A stretch of DNA of 64,000 nucleotides from Chrysomallon squamiferum (taxonomy: Eukaryota > Mollusca > Gastropoda > Neomphalida > Peltospiridae), in NCBI GenBank assembly GCA_012295275.1, contig CM022671.1, positions 13,250,178 through 13,314,177 on the forward strand. The letters are read 5' to 3'. The position numbers were made by a program, and so were the translations under genes. Below are positions 37,163-48,925 of this stretch, piece after piece. The notes beneath the pieces were generated by a model. It was not told where the DNA came from and did no database searches. It saw only the letters and a list, made by a program, of their open reading frames with translations. Position 1 is the first letter of the stretch, and each line of letters begins with the position of its first letter.

Positions 37163-37860
37163 ATGAGAATGATTCAAAAGAATTTCAGTTATAACAGTGT
37201 TTCTATGGAAATTAAAAGGTTACAGAAATATGAAAAAAAAGCAACAAAAAAAAAACAGAAATTAAATTTACACAGATTAGATTTCAGTTCTGGCAATCAG
37301 CTCGGAGAAGATATTCTGAATTACCAGGACAGACAAAAGGAAATTTGGAAAATATTAAATTCTGGCTATGTTGATAAAACTGATTTCGATATAATTTTGA
37401 ATTATTTCATTATAGAGTTGCAGTGAGAGAAAACCTGTATGATTGGAGGATTGTGCCCTCTCCATTATGTCTTGCATGTAGCGAAGTGGACTTAGTCTTG
37501 CATGCGTTTTTCTGTTGTCCAAAAACTAAACATTTTATTAAGAATGTTGAATATATTTTTAAAACACTTTTTGGTAATGCTTTTAAACTGAATCCCTGCA
37601 AAGTTATTTTTGGAATAAAGCATCGAGTCAGCAATAATGCACTGAACTGAGGAATTTTTCTCTGCAGTAAAGTAATAAAAACTATTTGGTCTTCCAGAAA
37701 ATGTTTAAAAGACAATAAGCTGTGCAATGAAATGACACTTTTTGAACATTACGTAAACACATGACTGAAAACAGAATATCTTGCTGCAATTGAGCAGCCA
37801 TGTAGAAGAGAAACATTTCTAAATTACTGGTGTTTTGAGGAAGTTCAACACAGATTATAA
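37163..37860 (+). pseudogene. Decayed 3' end of a LINE reverse-transcriptase gene
   Basis: Two overlapping frames, 37163-37426 and 37423-37650, join by a frameshift at about 37405-37425 into VAVRENLYDWRIVPSPLCLAC. That matches the zinc-binding region found after the reverse transcriptase in L1/Tx1- and jockey-like LINE proteins. The Cys/His pattern C-x2-C, then H-x5-C, is visible in CLAC...LHAFFCC. Downstream coding traces (KVIKTIWSSRKCLK, further frameshifted) continue to about 37860 and fit the usual C-terminal helix. Stops and a frameshift show it is dead. No poly(A) tail or target duplication was clearly seen. The exact clade is not decided. Confidence 0.65.
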
Positions 37861-38119
37861 GAGCTAATTGTTTATTTTATGGGCCTACCTGATGTAGGTT
37901 TAGTCATTTACTTTCTGTATCTTTAGCCTCACTTTGCAATGTTAAACTCTCCATCCTTTACACTCTGTTGCATATAGTTCTATTCTTAGATCTATACCAG
38001 TGTCCAAAAATGTAAAATGTAGAAAACCAGGCCTGGTCTTCCTAATAAAAAGTATTATCATAAAAATAGACATAAAAAAATAAATAAATAAATAAATAAA
38101 TAAATTTAAAAAAAAGAAG

Positions 38120-38310
38120 AAAAAACAGAAACAAAAACAACAACAAACTAATACTGTGTAAAATATTTTTGAACTAATAACAACCACATAAAGAAAACTT
38201 TTTTTCTTTTTTTCAATTTTAAATATAAAATTTTAAAAATAATTTAAACGTTATTGTTACTTGTTTCATGGCATTAATTAAGCAAAAGTAATAATATGTT
38301 TAATGAATCA
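38120..38310. repeat. Duplicated ~200-bp AT-rich segment, copy 2
   Basis: Copy of 35855-36058, directly oriented. An (AAAT)n run lies just upstream at about 38076-38106 and a poly(A) run follows at about 38445-38466. Confidence 0.8.
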
Positions 38311-38484
38311 AGGAAACAGGTTTCTCATACCCGGTAATATTATTAAATTTTTAATACACAATGTTACATTAGATGCACAACACAATTTGTATATATAGGT
38401 AGGCTTATAAATAAATGGGGCACCTTTTTTAAGCATTGCATGGTGAAAAAAAAAAAAAAAAAAAAAGCCTCACAAAAATGAACA

Positions 38485-39010
38485 TTCTGTTCTAGGCAAA
38501 CAACATGAGGCAGTTACTCTGAATTCCCAGGACAGTAAGTTAATAACAGAAGAAGTTTTATATGAAAAATCAACAAGGTGATACAAATATTCAAGAATAA
38601 CCTATAACGGATGAAGCTGAGACATTCTATTAACATATAGTTATGGACAAATAGCACAGGAATTCCCAGGATAGCTAGGTAAACAAAAGATTGGTTTAGT
38701 GGAATCTACAAGAATTCACAAATATAGAAGAATTGTCTGTAACTAATATAAGTGAAAGTTATTCCCATTAACTTTCAGTTCTAGGCAAACAGTTCCGGGC
38801 AGTTATTTTGAATTCACAGGACAGCGAGTTAAATCTGAAGAATGTTTCTATGGGTTTCCATAGAAACATTCTTCAGATTTAGCAGGTGACACAAATATGA
38901 AAATCCTCTCTAAAGTAGGTTGTTCACTGTACCTTTCAGCTCTTTCAAACAATGAAAAGATATTCTGAATTCCTTGGACAGGTTATAATAAAAGAATGTG
39001 AAAGTTAAAT
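38485..39010. repeat. Decayed ~145-150-bp tandem repeat, about four units
   Basis: The motif 'ttctaggcaaac...gaattcccaggacag' recurs in diverged form near 38492, 38640, 38780 and 38932, spaced about 145-155 bp. A related copy of the core occurs in the LINE fragment (about 37280-37335, ttcagttctggcaatcagct then gatattctgaatta), so the units may be duplicated pieces of the same element. Confidence 0.55.
38831..38880. repeat. Perfect 23-bp inverted repeat (hairpin)
   Basis: Arms 38831-38853 and 38858-38880 are exact reverse complements, separated by a 4-nt loop (gttt). It lies in the third unit of the decayed tandem repeat. The other units carry only a single arm-like part. Confidence 0.95.
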
Positions 39011-39369
39011 TATAATTATAGTAATGACGTTTCACTGTTGACCAGTTCTGAGAGGAAAAAAAAAAATATATATATATATATATAAATTAAAGAATAATAA
39101 AAAAAAATTGATTATCCTAAATTACCTGCACTGCAAATTAAAAAAAAATGTTTCTGTAAAAGGTAAAACCAGAACTTTCTGAAATAACTGAGAACAACCA
39201 TCTGATAGTAAAGCAATACATTTTTCACTTTAATACCATTTATTGCAAATTGTTTTACAGCAAAACACTAAGTTAATTCGTTTATTTCAGAACGTATTAA
39301 TATTATAATTTTTATACAGTAGAAATCAGAACACAGAAGAAAACTATGCATCCTTCAAATTATTAAAAA

Positions 39370-40130
39370 TAGAAACAATCATTTTAAACAGAGTAGATCT
39401 TTTTAGCTGAACATACAATATATGGCGGTTTGGCCTGGATACCGGGATAGGAAACCGAATTTACAGCAATTTCGCTACGCACGTGCTATTCATAGTATGT
39501 ATACCTTACTATACGCTGAAAATAGGAACACTGAAGAAAAAGTCAATAAAATATAAACAACATAAATATAAACGAAGCTAGACCTTTCTAGACGTACAAT
39601 TTATGGCGATTTCGCCAACACGTGCTACTTTCAAATGCGGAGCTGTTCTACGCCAAAGAATTTAAGACGGCACACCATAGTGTCGCACATTGTTTGAAAG
39701 GTAATTGAATAACTTCAAAAACATGCTTCCTACATGTTATTTTAAAAACAACATAGAAATATAATCATTTTAAATAGCAGGAGGTCTTTAGCTGCAGGTG
39801 AAAGATATGGCGATATGGCTACACACGTGGTATTCATATTTTACTTCTACCGTACTATAGGCTAAAAGAAGGAACACTGAAGAAAGGTAAGTTTTTAAAA
39901 ATATAAACATTAAAAACAACATAAATAGAATCTTTTTAAACAGCGCCAGTGTTTTCTAGTTGTAATAAAATTTACGGCGATTTGGCCCGCTATAAATCGT
40001 AATTTATAGCGATTTCGCTACGCACGTACTGCTTTCAAATGCGGAGCTGTTCTACGCCGAAGATGACACACCGTGGTATCGCACACTGTTTGAAACTATG
40101 AAATTGAAAGGTAATTAAATGAGCTTTAAT
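39370..40130. repeat. A-B-A-B tandem repeat, diverged, CpG-richer than flanks
   Basis: Each unit starts with an 'atttatggcgatttcgc' type word followed by a CACGTG-like word. Type A continues with attcata...actatac.ctgaaaa.aggaacactgaagaa (39480 and 39825). Type B continues with tttcaaatgcggagctgttctacgcc...acacc.tggt.tcgcaca.tgtttga (39612 and 40024). The A copies are about 345 bp apart and the B copies about 412 bp apart. Confidence 0.75.
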
Positions 40131-40249
40131 TTGATTATGAGTTTCTTACTTCGTAGGCGTTATTTTAAAAATAAGCCAGTTTTTGAGTTAGTTAGTTGTT
40201 GTTTTTTTAAATTGGTTCGAAGTCAAGCAATATACTTTTGATATAAAAT

Positions 40250-40470
40250 TACATGCCATTGGCATTGCTAGCGACAACATGCACATTTTTAGAAATATCG
40301 AACTTTGACCTTCCTTGGAGCGACTTTCGCTTGGTTAAGCCAAGGCGTTTTTCGGAGCGACCTCACTTCAGTGATGTTTACAACGGGCGGCGCAGTTCGT
40401 TTAGCCCCAGCACGTTTAACACTCTCGTACAAACTACTGATTTAACTAACAAAAATAACATAACCATTTA
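40250..40470. other. CpG-richer patch with short open frame, nature unknown
   Basis: A 72-codon ATG frame (40253-40471, +) covers a patch that is notably richer in CG dinucleotides (tcgaac, gagcgac, ggcggcgc, ctcgtac) than the AT-rich surroundings. It follows directly on the A-B-A-B repeat. It could be a promoter or first exon of an unrecognised transcript, or part of a mobile element. No protein domain is recognisable. Confidence 0.3.
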
Positions 40471-40499
40471 AAAGAGCGCATAATAATATGTATTTCCGT

Positions 40500-42317
40500 A
40501 TATTTCTTTTTCATATTTTATATTGTAGATGGGATATGGGATGGAGAAAAATGGACAAAATCTGCCCTTTTAATAGCTTTGTCCAATAATGTTTATTAGG
40601 CTGCTGTTACCTTAATTAATAACTTCTTTTTAATTTTTAAATATAATCAATAGCACAGACTGGCATCTGTCTTCACTGAAATTTTCACAAGAATGCTTGA
40701 TTATTAACAAAGATAGAGGGGAAAATGTTAAAATATAGCTATTTTCGGTCACAAACCTCTATTGACTTAGTGTTTAAATGGACGAAAATAAGTGCTTATT
40801 AGGGGGTTTGAAATTTCTGATACTTCCTTAATTTTTTAACATTCACTTGATTTTGGTGTCATTTTAACGGGGTTTAAAGCGCTACCCATCTGTTATTATA
40901 TTCAGATTTGTGGGGTTTAACAATTTTGTCCACTAACCGACATTTATACTAATGAATTTCATTTATATTTAACAGTTTAAATTTGCTAGTACTGCATATT
41001 TCGCTATTATTCTTTGCCACAATTTTTCTTGTCACAATATTGTATTAGTTTTCAGTTTAGTAATTCACTGTACATACAGTCTAAAGAACACGCTTGACAG
41101 GTCAGTTTATAACATCTATATACCACTTTTTTGTATCAACAAAGGCGACGAAAGACTTATTAACAGTGCAATGTATTGTTTTTCATGGTGTGGTTATATG
41201 GGATGAAAAAACACTTTCATACAACATTCGTGTTATTGCTTTAAACAATACATAGAAATAAAAAGAAAATTTCAAAATTTGTAACTATCAGGGAACAATC
41301 ACGGTAACATCGTCAGACACAAAAAGCATGGACCAACAGGAACAATAACTCGTTACCGCACAAAGTGCGTCTGCTCAAAAAATGGCTCCAGATTTCTCCA
41401 GTTTAATGGGTACAAGCAACGCCTGAATGTTTGTGATGGAACCTCATTAGTGCCTCTGCCAGACTGGTTTTTAATTGTAATTTGGTTTTCTTTGTAGTGA
41501 ATTATAGAATATTCACACAATCTTTACTTTCATATGTCCATGTAAAGCAGAATGTCTGCTACCTGTTATTTTAAATAACTTATTATGTTACGGTAATATT
41601 TATTTAGCTATCTTGTATAATAATGTTTATATTTTTACAGTTCTTAACTTTATCTAATTAATGACAGAAAATGGGGTAAATACACAAAAACTAAATAGCA
41701 GAGCCGCGCGTATGCAGACGTATATGGGCTATTTAAAAGCTGTTTTATATAATTAGGGGAAGTTTCATTATTTAATAAACTAAGAAACACTGGGGTTTAA
41801 CAAACTCAAAAGTGGCATTAAACGCAAAGTAAAGTCCGAAAGGCTATCTGCAGAGGTTTAGATTGAACACCCGAGCGATTGGTATATGCGTAGCGGCACG
41901 CGTTTTGAACGAGATCTCTTTGATCTGTGCCCTTCTTGAAAGTCTGTGTGGGCCGTCTGCACAAGACAAAGGAAATAAAATATGTTATTTAATCAATGCC
42001 TCGTGTACATAGGCGTCCATTATAGAAATTATTGTAAAGGTTGGAATTTTTTTTTTTGTTATCCGACTTCAAACCACCTGTACCCGTTTCGCCCTTATTT
42101 TTTAAATATTATTGAGACGTCGCCAGTAAACAAACCCAAATAAAATAAAATAATTAAAAAAGAAGTCATAAACCAAAATGAAAATTTTCAGACACTGGCT
42201 CCATGAACACTATTCAGTATTCTCATTAAGTAACGTGAACACGTTACTGTGCCTAAACTCCATAGCGGACAGTTCTGAGTACGTTGTTGTAAAACAATAC
42301 TTGAAACCATTTATAAT

Positions 42318-42348
<31 letters not shown>

Positions 42349-43180
42349 TTTCCATTTTCAATGTATTAGAGGTCATATTTACGTGTAAAATGCCCTGATA
42401 CATTCATCATAGTTCTTGATAGGTTTTTGGATAATTTTATTTTATTTTATTTTATTTTTTTTTTTATAGTTAAAGGTCTGTCAATCGATCGTAGAAAAAA
42501 AATTAGTTACAAATTAATTTTTCACTCTTTCTCGTTAAAACAAAAAACATTTATCTTCTAAAACTTGTACTATTATGTATGCAAATAATGAGTTATTTAT
42601 TTCAATTTTTAAATTGGTCCATGTTTTTAAAACATAGAAATATCACCTACCAATACTGTCACACTGCCAATCAGGCTAATCCTATGAGAACTTAAAATAA
42701 ACTAACAACTCTGTTCATCGCTGCAATCTTTTCCACGAGTTTCACGTGCATCCGTCAGAATTAGATCGCCATTGACGAGTGAATGTGAAATTCGTGAAAA
42801 GTTTGCGTACTGGTGGATATTTAACGCTTTAGTGATTTATGGGTTGTTGTTTTTTGTTGTATTTATTTTCTTTATGTTTTTCAATTGAATGTCTGTTGTT
42901 TTGGGTTTTTAATTTATTTTGTAGTAAACAAAAAATTCATTCGCACATATACATTTACATATAATAAGCATACACCTAAGTAGAATAAAAAGAGGACAAA
43001 TAATAATAATAAAAAATCATCATCATCATCATTATGATCATCATACCCGTCTTGAATTTATATTTGCAAGATGGTTCCTTTCCAACATCTTATTTATTCG
43101 TTAGGATTTTTGCCTTCTATTAATTATTTCCACATAAGAATGGGGGGGGGGAATGAAAAAAGATGATTATTGTTGTTGTT
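40500..43180. other. Intergenic DNA without recognised gene
   Basis: Mixed AT-rich sequence with a few CpG-bearing stretches (41290-41420, 41700-41960) and (TTTA)n at about 42318-42350. No coding homology was recognised on either strand. Confidence 0.5.
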
Positions 43181-43189
43181 AATATTTAA

Positions 43190-43191
43190 TG

Positions 43192-43276
<85 letters not shown>

Positions 43277-43278
43277 TT
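43190..43278. repeat. (TTTA)n followed by (TTA)n microsatellite
   Basis: About eight TTTA units run directly into about eighteen TTA units. A G-run lies upstream at 43143-43151 and more TTTA at 43348-43368. Confidence 0.95.
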
Positions 43279-44034
43279 AGGGTAACAGTAAAAATATTAG
43301 CGAAGGCAATTATGTAATATAATGGACATTGTTTTATCTTTCAGTGTATTTTATTTATTTATTTATTTTAGCTTTTTATTTTTTTATTTTTTATTTATTA
43401 TTTTTTTTTTATTAAAATAGTCAGAATAAGAATGAGGAAGATTACAAAATTGCTGACATTAAAGTTTTCTCTGCGTAAATACCAAACTTGGGGTAGAAAC
43501 AGAAATCTATGAATTCATCTTTAAATACTAATTTGGCAGTATAAAGGATTTTATGACACACCATACAATATAGCATACATGACAGAAAACACCACATATT
43601 TATATTTAATAAAACAAGTATTTATAAATATGAAACAATAAATATGAAAGAGTAAATTCAGAGTATAAAATGTTGTGTGATAAGTATGAATTTTGCGTCA
43701 GTTCATGTATCGGTGGAATCCATGTGTGAATCTTACATCAAGGGACATAACTCTTGCATAGGTTATCTCTTATGAAGAGTATAAAAATCATCTGTCATTA
43801 TTAGTGCTTCACAACAGCTTGCTCTGATTAGCACGTTAATTTTTTTCCTATCCTATCCTATAAAACCAACTAAATGGACAAGAGGAATATTATTTGATAA
43901 TTTGAAGAAGCTGTTTCAAATAGTTGAAATAATGTATTCATCATTAATAACAATTAGGAAGAAAAGATTAAAGCAAATACAGAGTTGTAAACAGTTTCTT
44001 AGCATATATGTGTATGTATCTGTATCTACATTAA

Positions 44035-44335
44035 TAAACATGGTAGTGCTGGCAATGGTACCTATGGTACTAATAGACATTGTAAAGCTGGTAGCAGTGA
44101 TAAGGCAGAGGTTTTGGTCGTACTAATTCACATGATAGTCCTGGTAGTAGATTTGGTAATACAACATTTACCAGCGATAGTGATGGTGATAGCAGCCAGA
44201 TTGATGGCATTCATAAACATGTTAGTTCTGGTAGTGGTAATGATTATAGCAGCCTTACCAGCAGAGCTAATGCACATGATACTGCTGGTGGTACTGATGG
44301 TAATAGCAGCCTTACTGATATTTGTACACATGGCA
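44035..44335. repeat. Degenerate trinucleotide-like repeat (GGTAGTAAT type)
   Basis: Loose repeats of ctggtagt/gatggta/atagcag words run for about 300 bp. Both strands are open here (85 codons each), giving low-complexity hydrophobic (Val/Ile/Leu/Met) or Thr/Ile/Ala peptides. This is what such a repeat produces by chance, so no gene is called. Confidence 0.6.
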
Positions 44336-45174
44336 CATCCAAATATTTTTTCTGTGATGTATTTGTCATAAAATGGTAGATTCAAGTTTGATGTAACAAA
44401 AGAACATGACTAAGACATTTGTTGATATTTCTGAACATCAACCAATAGAAGAATAGAAGTTTCATTTTAAATCTATTATATGTTCTCGCTTGGCCAAATA
44501 TATAGATGCAAAATGTTTTTCCTCACACAAAATATGAAAGAAAAAAAAGAATAATTATGCTCATTTTGTTTCTGACAGGCATAAATTATATCTCAGAAGC
44601 TACAGATTGGTTGTAAGCTACATGATGTTTAATTTATGTTTCTATGGAATGATAGCAGTGGGGAAAAAAAGCACATGGAAAAAATGTGATCTTATTTAAA
44701 TAAAAAGCACTTTCGAAAATGCATTTATTCATGCATATTGCTACATACATGTATATTAATACATAGCATCACTCAGCAGATGGTTTTGGTTACCATGAGG
44801 TTTTCAGTGGATGTGACCAGTTCCTTGAAGGAATTCTTCAACAGTCTTGCTCCCATCTTATCTGCAGTTAGGGTTTCCTTGCAATCAGTAGTACATTGTA
44901 CAATCACCACCTTACGTTACAAAGCTTAGTTATCTCTTTAGTGTAGATGAAACCACTAAGATCTGACCACCTTTGGTACTACTTATTACTTCCATCATAT
45001 TTATAAATGAAAGCTAATGATATTTTCATTGGTATTTATAAGAAATACATCCGCTTGCAATAGAACTACTCAGTTTTTCAAAGAAGATGCCATGAGACAT
45101 TTGAGAAGCCATTCCTTCACAAGTACAGTCAGAAACGTACCTACCTACATATTTATGCTTGTATGTGTACACAG

Positions 45175-45500
45175 ATGCATGAGTATGTTCATACAGATGT
45201 ACCTATTGTAAATACACATACCAAAGTTAAAATATCCTTCAGAATGATATCATTCTGTCAGTTCAAATATAGCATGTATGTACATGGGTGTATTGGGTTA
45301 ACATTTGTTTTGACTGATGGTTTAACTTTTGTTAAATATGACATTAACTGCAGATTATATTATTTCTGACATTAAATCATTATCTCAAATATTATTCATG
45401 CACTGGTTTTTTTATGTGCAATAATGAATTGTTTTTGTAAGCAGAACTTCACCTATTACCAATAACAAACTGTCACTAAGCAATAATTTTGTTTTTATTT
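45175..45500. mobile_element. Interspersed repeat, copy 2 of the 5.8-6.2 kb sequence
   Basis: The stretch around 45190-45240 (gttcatacagatgtacct, then taaatacacataccaaagtt, aaaatatcct) matches 5815-5860 with few changes. Further on, the words aactgtcactaag and aataattttg match 6167-6187. A GGTGCCATTTTT word follows at 45532. The terminal inverted repeats seen in copy 1 are not clear here. Confidence 0.5.
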
Positions 45501-45509
45501 TGCATGTGT

Positions 45510-48500
45510 CATTTTTACCAAATTAGCATGGTGCCATTTTTGTTTGTACATGTTTATATCTTATCTGCTGGATTACAGTAATTTTCATTTTATCATGAGA
45601 TAAAACCTCTTAGAACTAGCATTATATATTGGCAGCTGATCGCTTTTTGTAGATATCTTCTCACAGACAGGAAGGCACATCCCGCTCATTTCCTTTGATA
45701 AATTCAGTGAATGAATTAATACTTAATGATATCAAATATTTACTGTCTTTAATATGGGGTGACAAAAGTATCAATTTAGTTATGGTAAAGCATGAATATC
45801 CTTATCTGATAAAATCCCTTGACAAAAAACAAAACAAAACAAAAACTGCTGAATAATATTAGACATATCAATATAATACAACAGAATAACACAAACTTCT
45901 CAAAACTGGACATTCAGTTAAAGCAAATACCCTTGAAACCAAACTTCTTACATGACAGTGACTGTTCTGTTTTGAAAGACATTTGACTATTAATAAAATC
46001 ACAAAATCTCACTTATGTTAGTAATGCTTTATTTGATCGGAGTGTAAACAATTATTGGGTGATCACAGATATGCATTATTTTTTTTTAAAGTATATATAT
46101 CATTGATATTTTTAAAATATGAGTAATACGAATTTAAAACAAGCCAAGTAAAAAACATTAGAAGAATGAAAGGTTCAACAGCAGGAAAACAACCAATTTC
46201 ATGTATACAGAATTCTTCAACCACAATATTTTATTTAAATACTAAATTCTATATTAACTAATATACAAATTTTGTTTCCAAAATGGGAATTATTCAAGAT
46301 CAGTGTTATAAACTCTTTAAAGGTATCCTACATAGAAGATCATTAAAGGATTATGATTTCCACCGCCAAAAAATTAGAAAACTGGATGATACAATTTTAA
46401 AATTAATAATTAAATTGATACATTATGTAAGTTTTGTCTAAGACACAACTTTTCAAAACAGGAATGTGTTTAAGATCTCAGATGTGGAATACAGGTGCTG
46501 TAAGAAATTACTGTAACATGCATATAATATATATATATGTTATATGTATTAAATAAAAAAATACTTATGTCTATTATATATGCACATTATCCCATATATG
46601 ATGGTAGATCAAGTTATAACATAATACACATCTTCAAATATCATTTGTCTTAACGAAGTAATTTATTTGTTAATAATCTCAATTTCATACATTTCACATA
46701 ATAGTGTTTAATATACATTAAAATGTATAATAAAAATTAATGATTAACATTATATGTATAAATCTATATCATTTATATATTCTACTTATTTATACATTTA
46801 CATATTTCAATATTTTAAGTACACCTTTTGTAATATTTCCATTGTTTTATACTAGTATATTGTTAATATGCCATTTTATATATATCTGTATCTATATGCA
46901 CATTTATAATTTATTTTAAAATTAATTAAGTTTTTGAAGTATGGACATGATCTGAAAGCTATATTGTACTTACATAATGTATTGACAATTTTAAATAAGA
47001 AAATATGTAGCAATCCCAAATTTAGTGTTAAAAGTATAGGTACAAAATACAGCAGGATGTCGTACCAGTTACAGCGCCAAGCAGGGAAATGATATTAGTA
47101 TTGTGTATAACAGTCAGGTGGGAATAATACCTGACAATAAACTTTACAAAATAATTATGATTTATGACAGTACAAAATAAATTTATTATTTTCTGTTAAA
47201 TTATTTTTGAAAATACTAAATGAGCTATCTTTACCCACAGTATATGTTTCAGATTATACGGATGTTACAAGCAATGCAGTATTAATTATTTATTTAACAA
47301 TGCAAATAATATTATGTAACAACATATATATACTATTCAAAATATACAAGAATATATGAGAAAAAACTGCAATACTCACAATATTTATGTTTCAGGCTAT
47401 ACTGAATGTGATACCCAAAGCAATATTAATAAATTATTTAGATAATACTGTCTTTTGGGGCATTCTAACAAAAAAGTATGTGTTTTCTCAATGTCATGTT
47501 TTTTTCATTCTTTTTCTTTTTTTAAATATATTTTAAATATCTGTATTTAATCATTAGAAGAATGTTTGAACATATCACTGAAGTTTACAACTGATATGGA
47601 ATTACAGTTACTATGGAGTATTCTTCAGGCTGAGATTCAATTCTCTGAATGAGCTGAACATTTATTTTTATCTCTTCTAATTAATCTGTGTATGACTCTT
47701 TATCACTCTTGATTGTATATTTGCATATATTTTTCTGTCATTGTTTATATGTTCTAAACTGTTAAATTATCTAACATGTTATTAGTGATAGGTTTATTTT
47801 GTGTAGGTAATATCTGTCTGTATTTTTGTTTGTGATTTTGTTTTTCCTTGCATTCACATTAGTATTATTTTATTTTGTTCTATTACACAGTTAATAATAA
47901 AGTTAATGAACCAAAATTGCAGACATTTTTTTATATATATGTGTATGCTTATCAATTTCTCTATAACTACATCCATATACTGATATGTAATATGTTATGT
48001 TCTATGCTGCTTAACTTAATTTTTCATAAATGCAAATACTAACACTACTTATGAAATATTTTAACTATTTTAAAATCATAATATAAAAGGATTAATAAAC
48101 TCAATTTACACAATATTCTATCATTGTTTTTGATTTCAGTTTAAAATGCATGGTAAAAACTCATTCCAAAAGCATGAAACATTGTCATAATTTATTTATC
48201 TTTAAATGACAGAGAAATCTGGCAGTAAAATAAGATCGTAAATTTGTTTCCGACTTTCAAGAGCAAACCTTTACTTAAAAAAAAAATCCACAATAAACTC
48301 TGACAATAACCCATGAACCTTGCAAAATTAAATAATTAATTTTAAATAACAGTTGTAAATATAATAATAATAATAATAATAAAAGAAATAAGAGTTTATA
48401 ATTTACTTTATTAATGACAAAGTTTTATGATAAGTTTACCACAAATACTGTGATCCTGTATATGAGTACTGCAAAATAATTTCCACAATTATCAGCTTCA

Positions 48501-48760
48501 TTTAATATTATTTCTCAACAACTTACAACAAACAACAGAAAATATTCACAAAATCTAATACAATAGACAAATTAAATAACAAGATGTATATTTTCATCCT
48601 GTGAACAAATAGCCAAATTTATTTTATATAGTTCCAAGATAATAATAAAGTAATAAATAATGAAAATGTATAGAGGTTGTCCATTTTATATGCCATTTTG
48701 CATACAGAAATATAAAGAAAGAAAACCAACATGACACTGATTAGAGTATTCTAAATTGCT
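45510..48760. other. AT-rich intergenic DNA
   Basis: No gene is recognised. A stretch at about 46280-46500 reads on the + strand as coding-like and basic (QDQCYKLFKGILHRRSLKDY) before stops. It could be a further LINE relic but is not strong enough to call. (TA)n and (AAT)n tracts occur at 46525-46540 and 48360-48382. Confidence 0.5.
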
Positions 48761-48764
48761 GTAC

Positions 48765-48770
48765 TTTATT
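48765..48770 (-). terminator. Likely polyadenylation signal of the PH-actin gene
   Basis: AATAAA on the minus strand lies 155 nt beyond the stop codon complement at 48926-48928. It is the nearest canonical hexamer in a plausible position. Confidence 0.5.
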
Positions 48771-48925
48771 ATTAGTAAAGATTATTGCTCAGTGGCAACA
48801 AAAACAATCACTTGGAAATATATAAATATCATTTAAACTATCTGATTACATCATTACATATACACTTTAAGTAATTCAGTCATACTGTTTGGATACATAT
48901 GATGAAATATGACATTTTCAATGGT

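Noticed and set aside
44114-44385. Small hydrophobic membrane protein
   Set aside because: Both strands are open over a degenerate trinucleotide-like repeat, so the peptides are low-complexity by-products.
46280-46500. LINE coding fragment
   Set aside because: The peptide is suggestive (basic, with YKLFKGILHRRSL) but short, broken and without a diagnostic motif.
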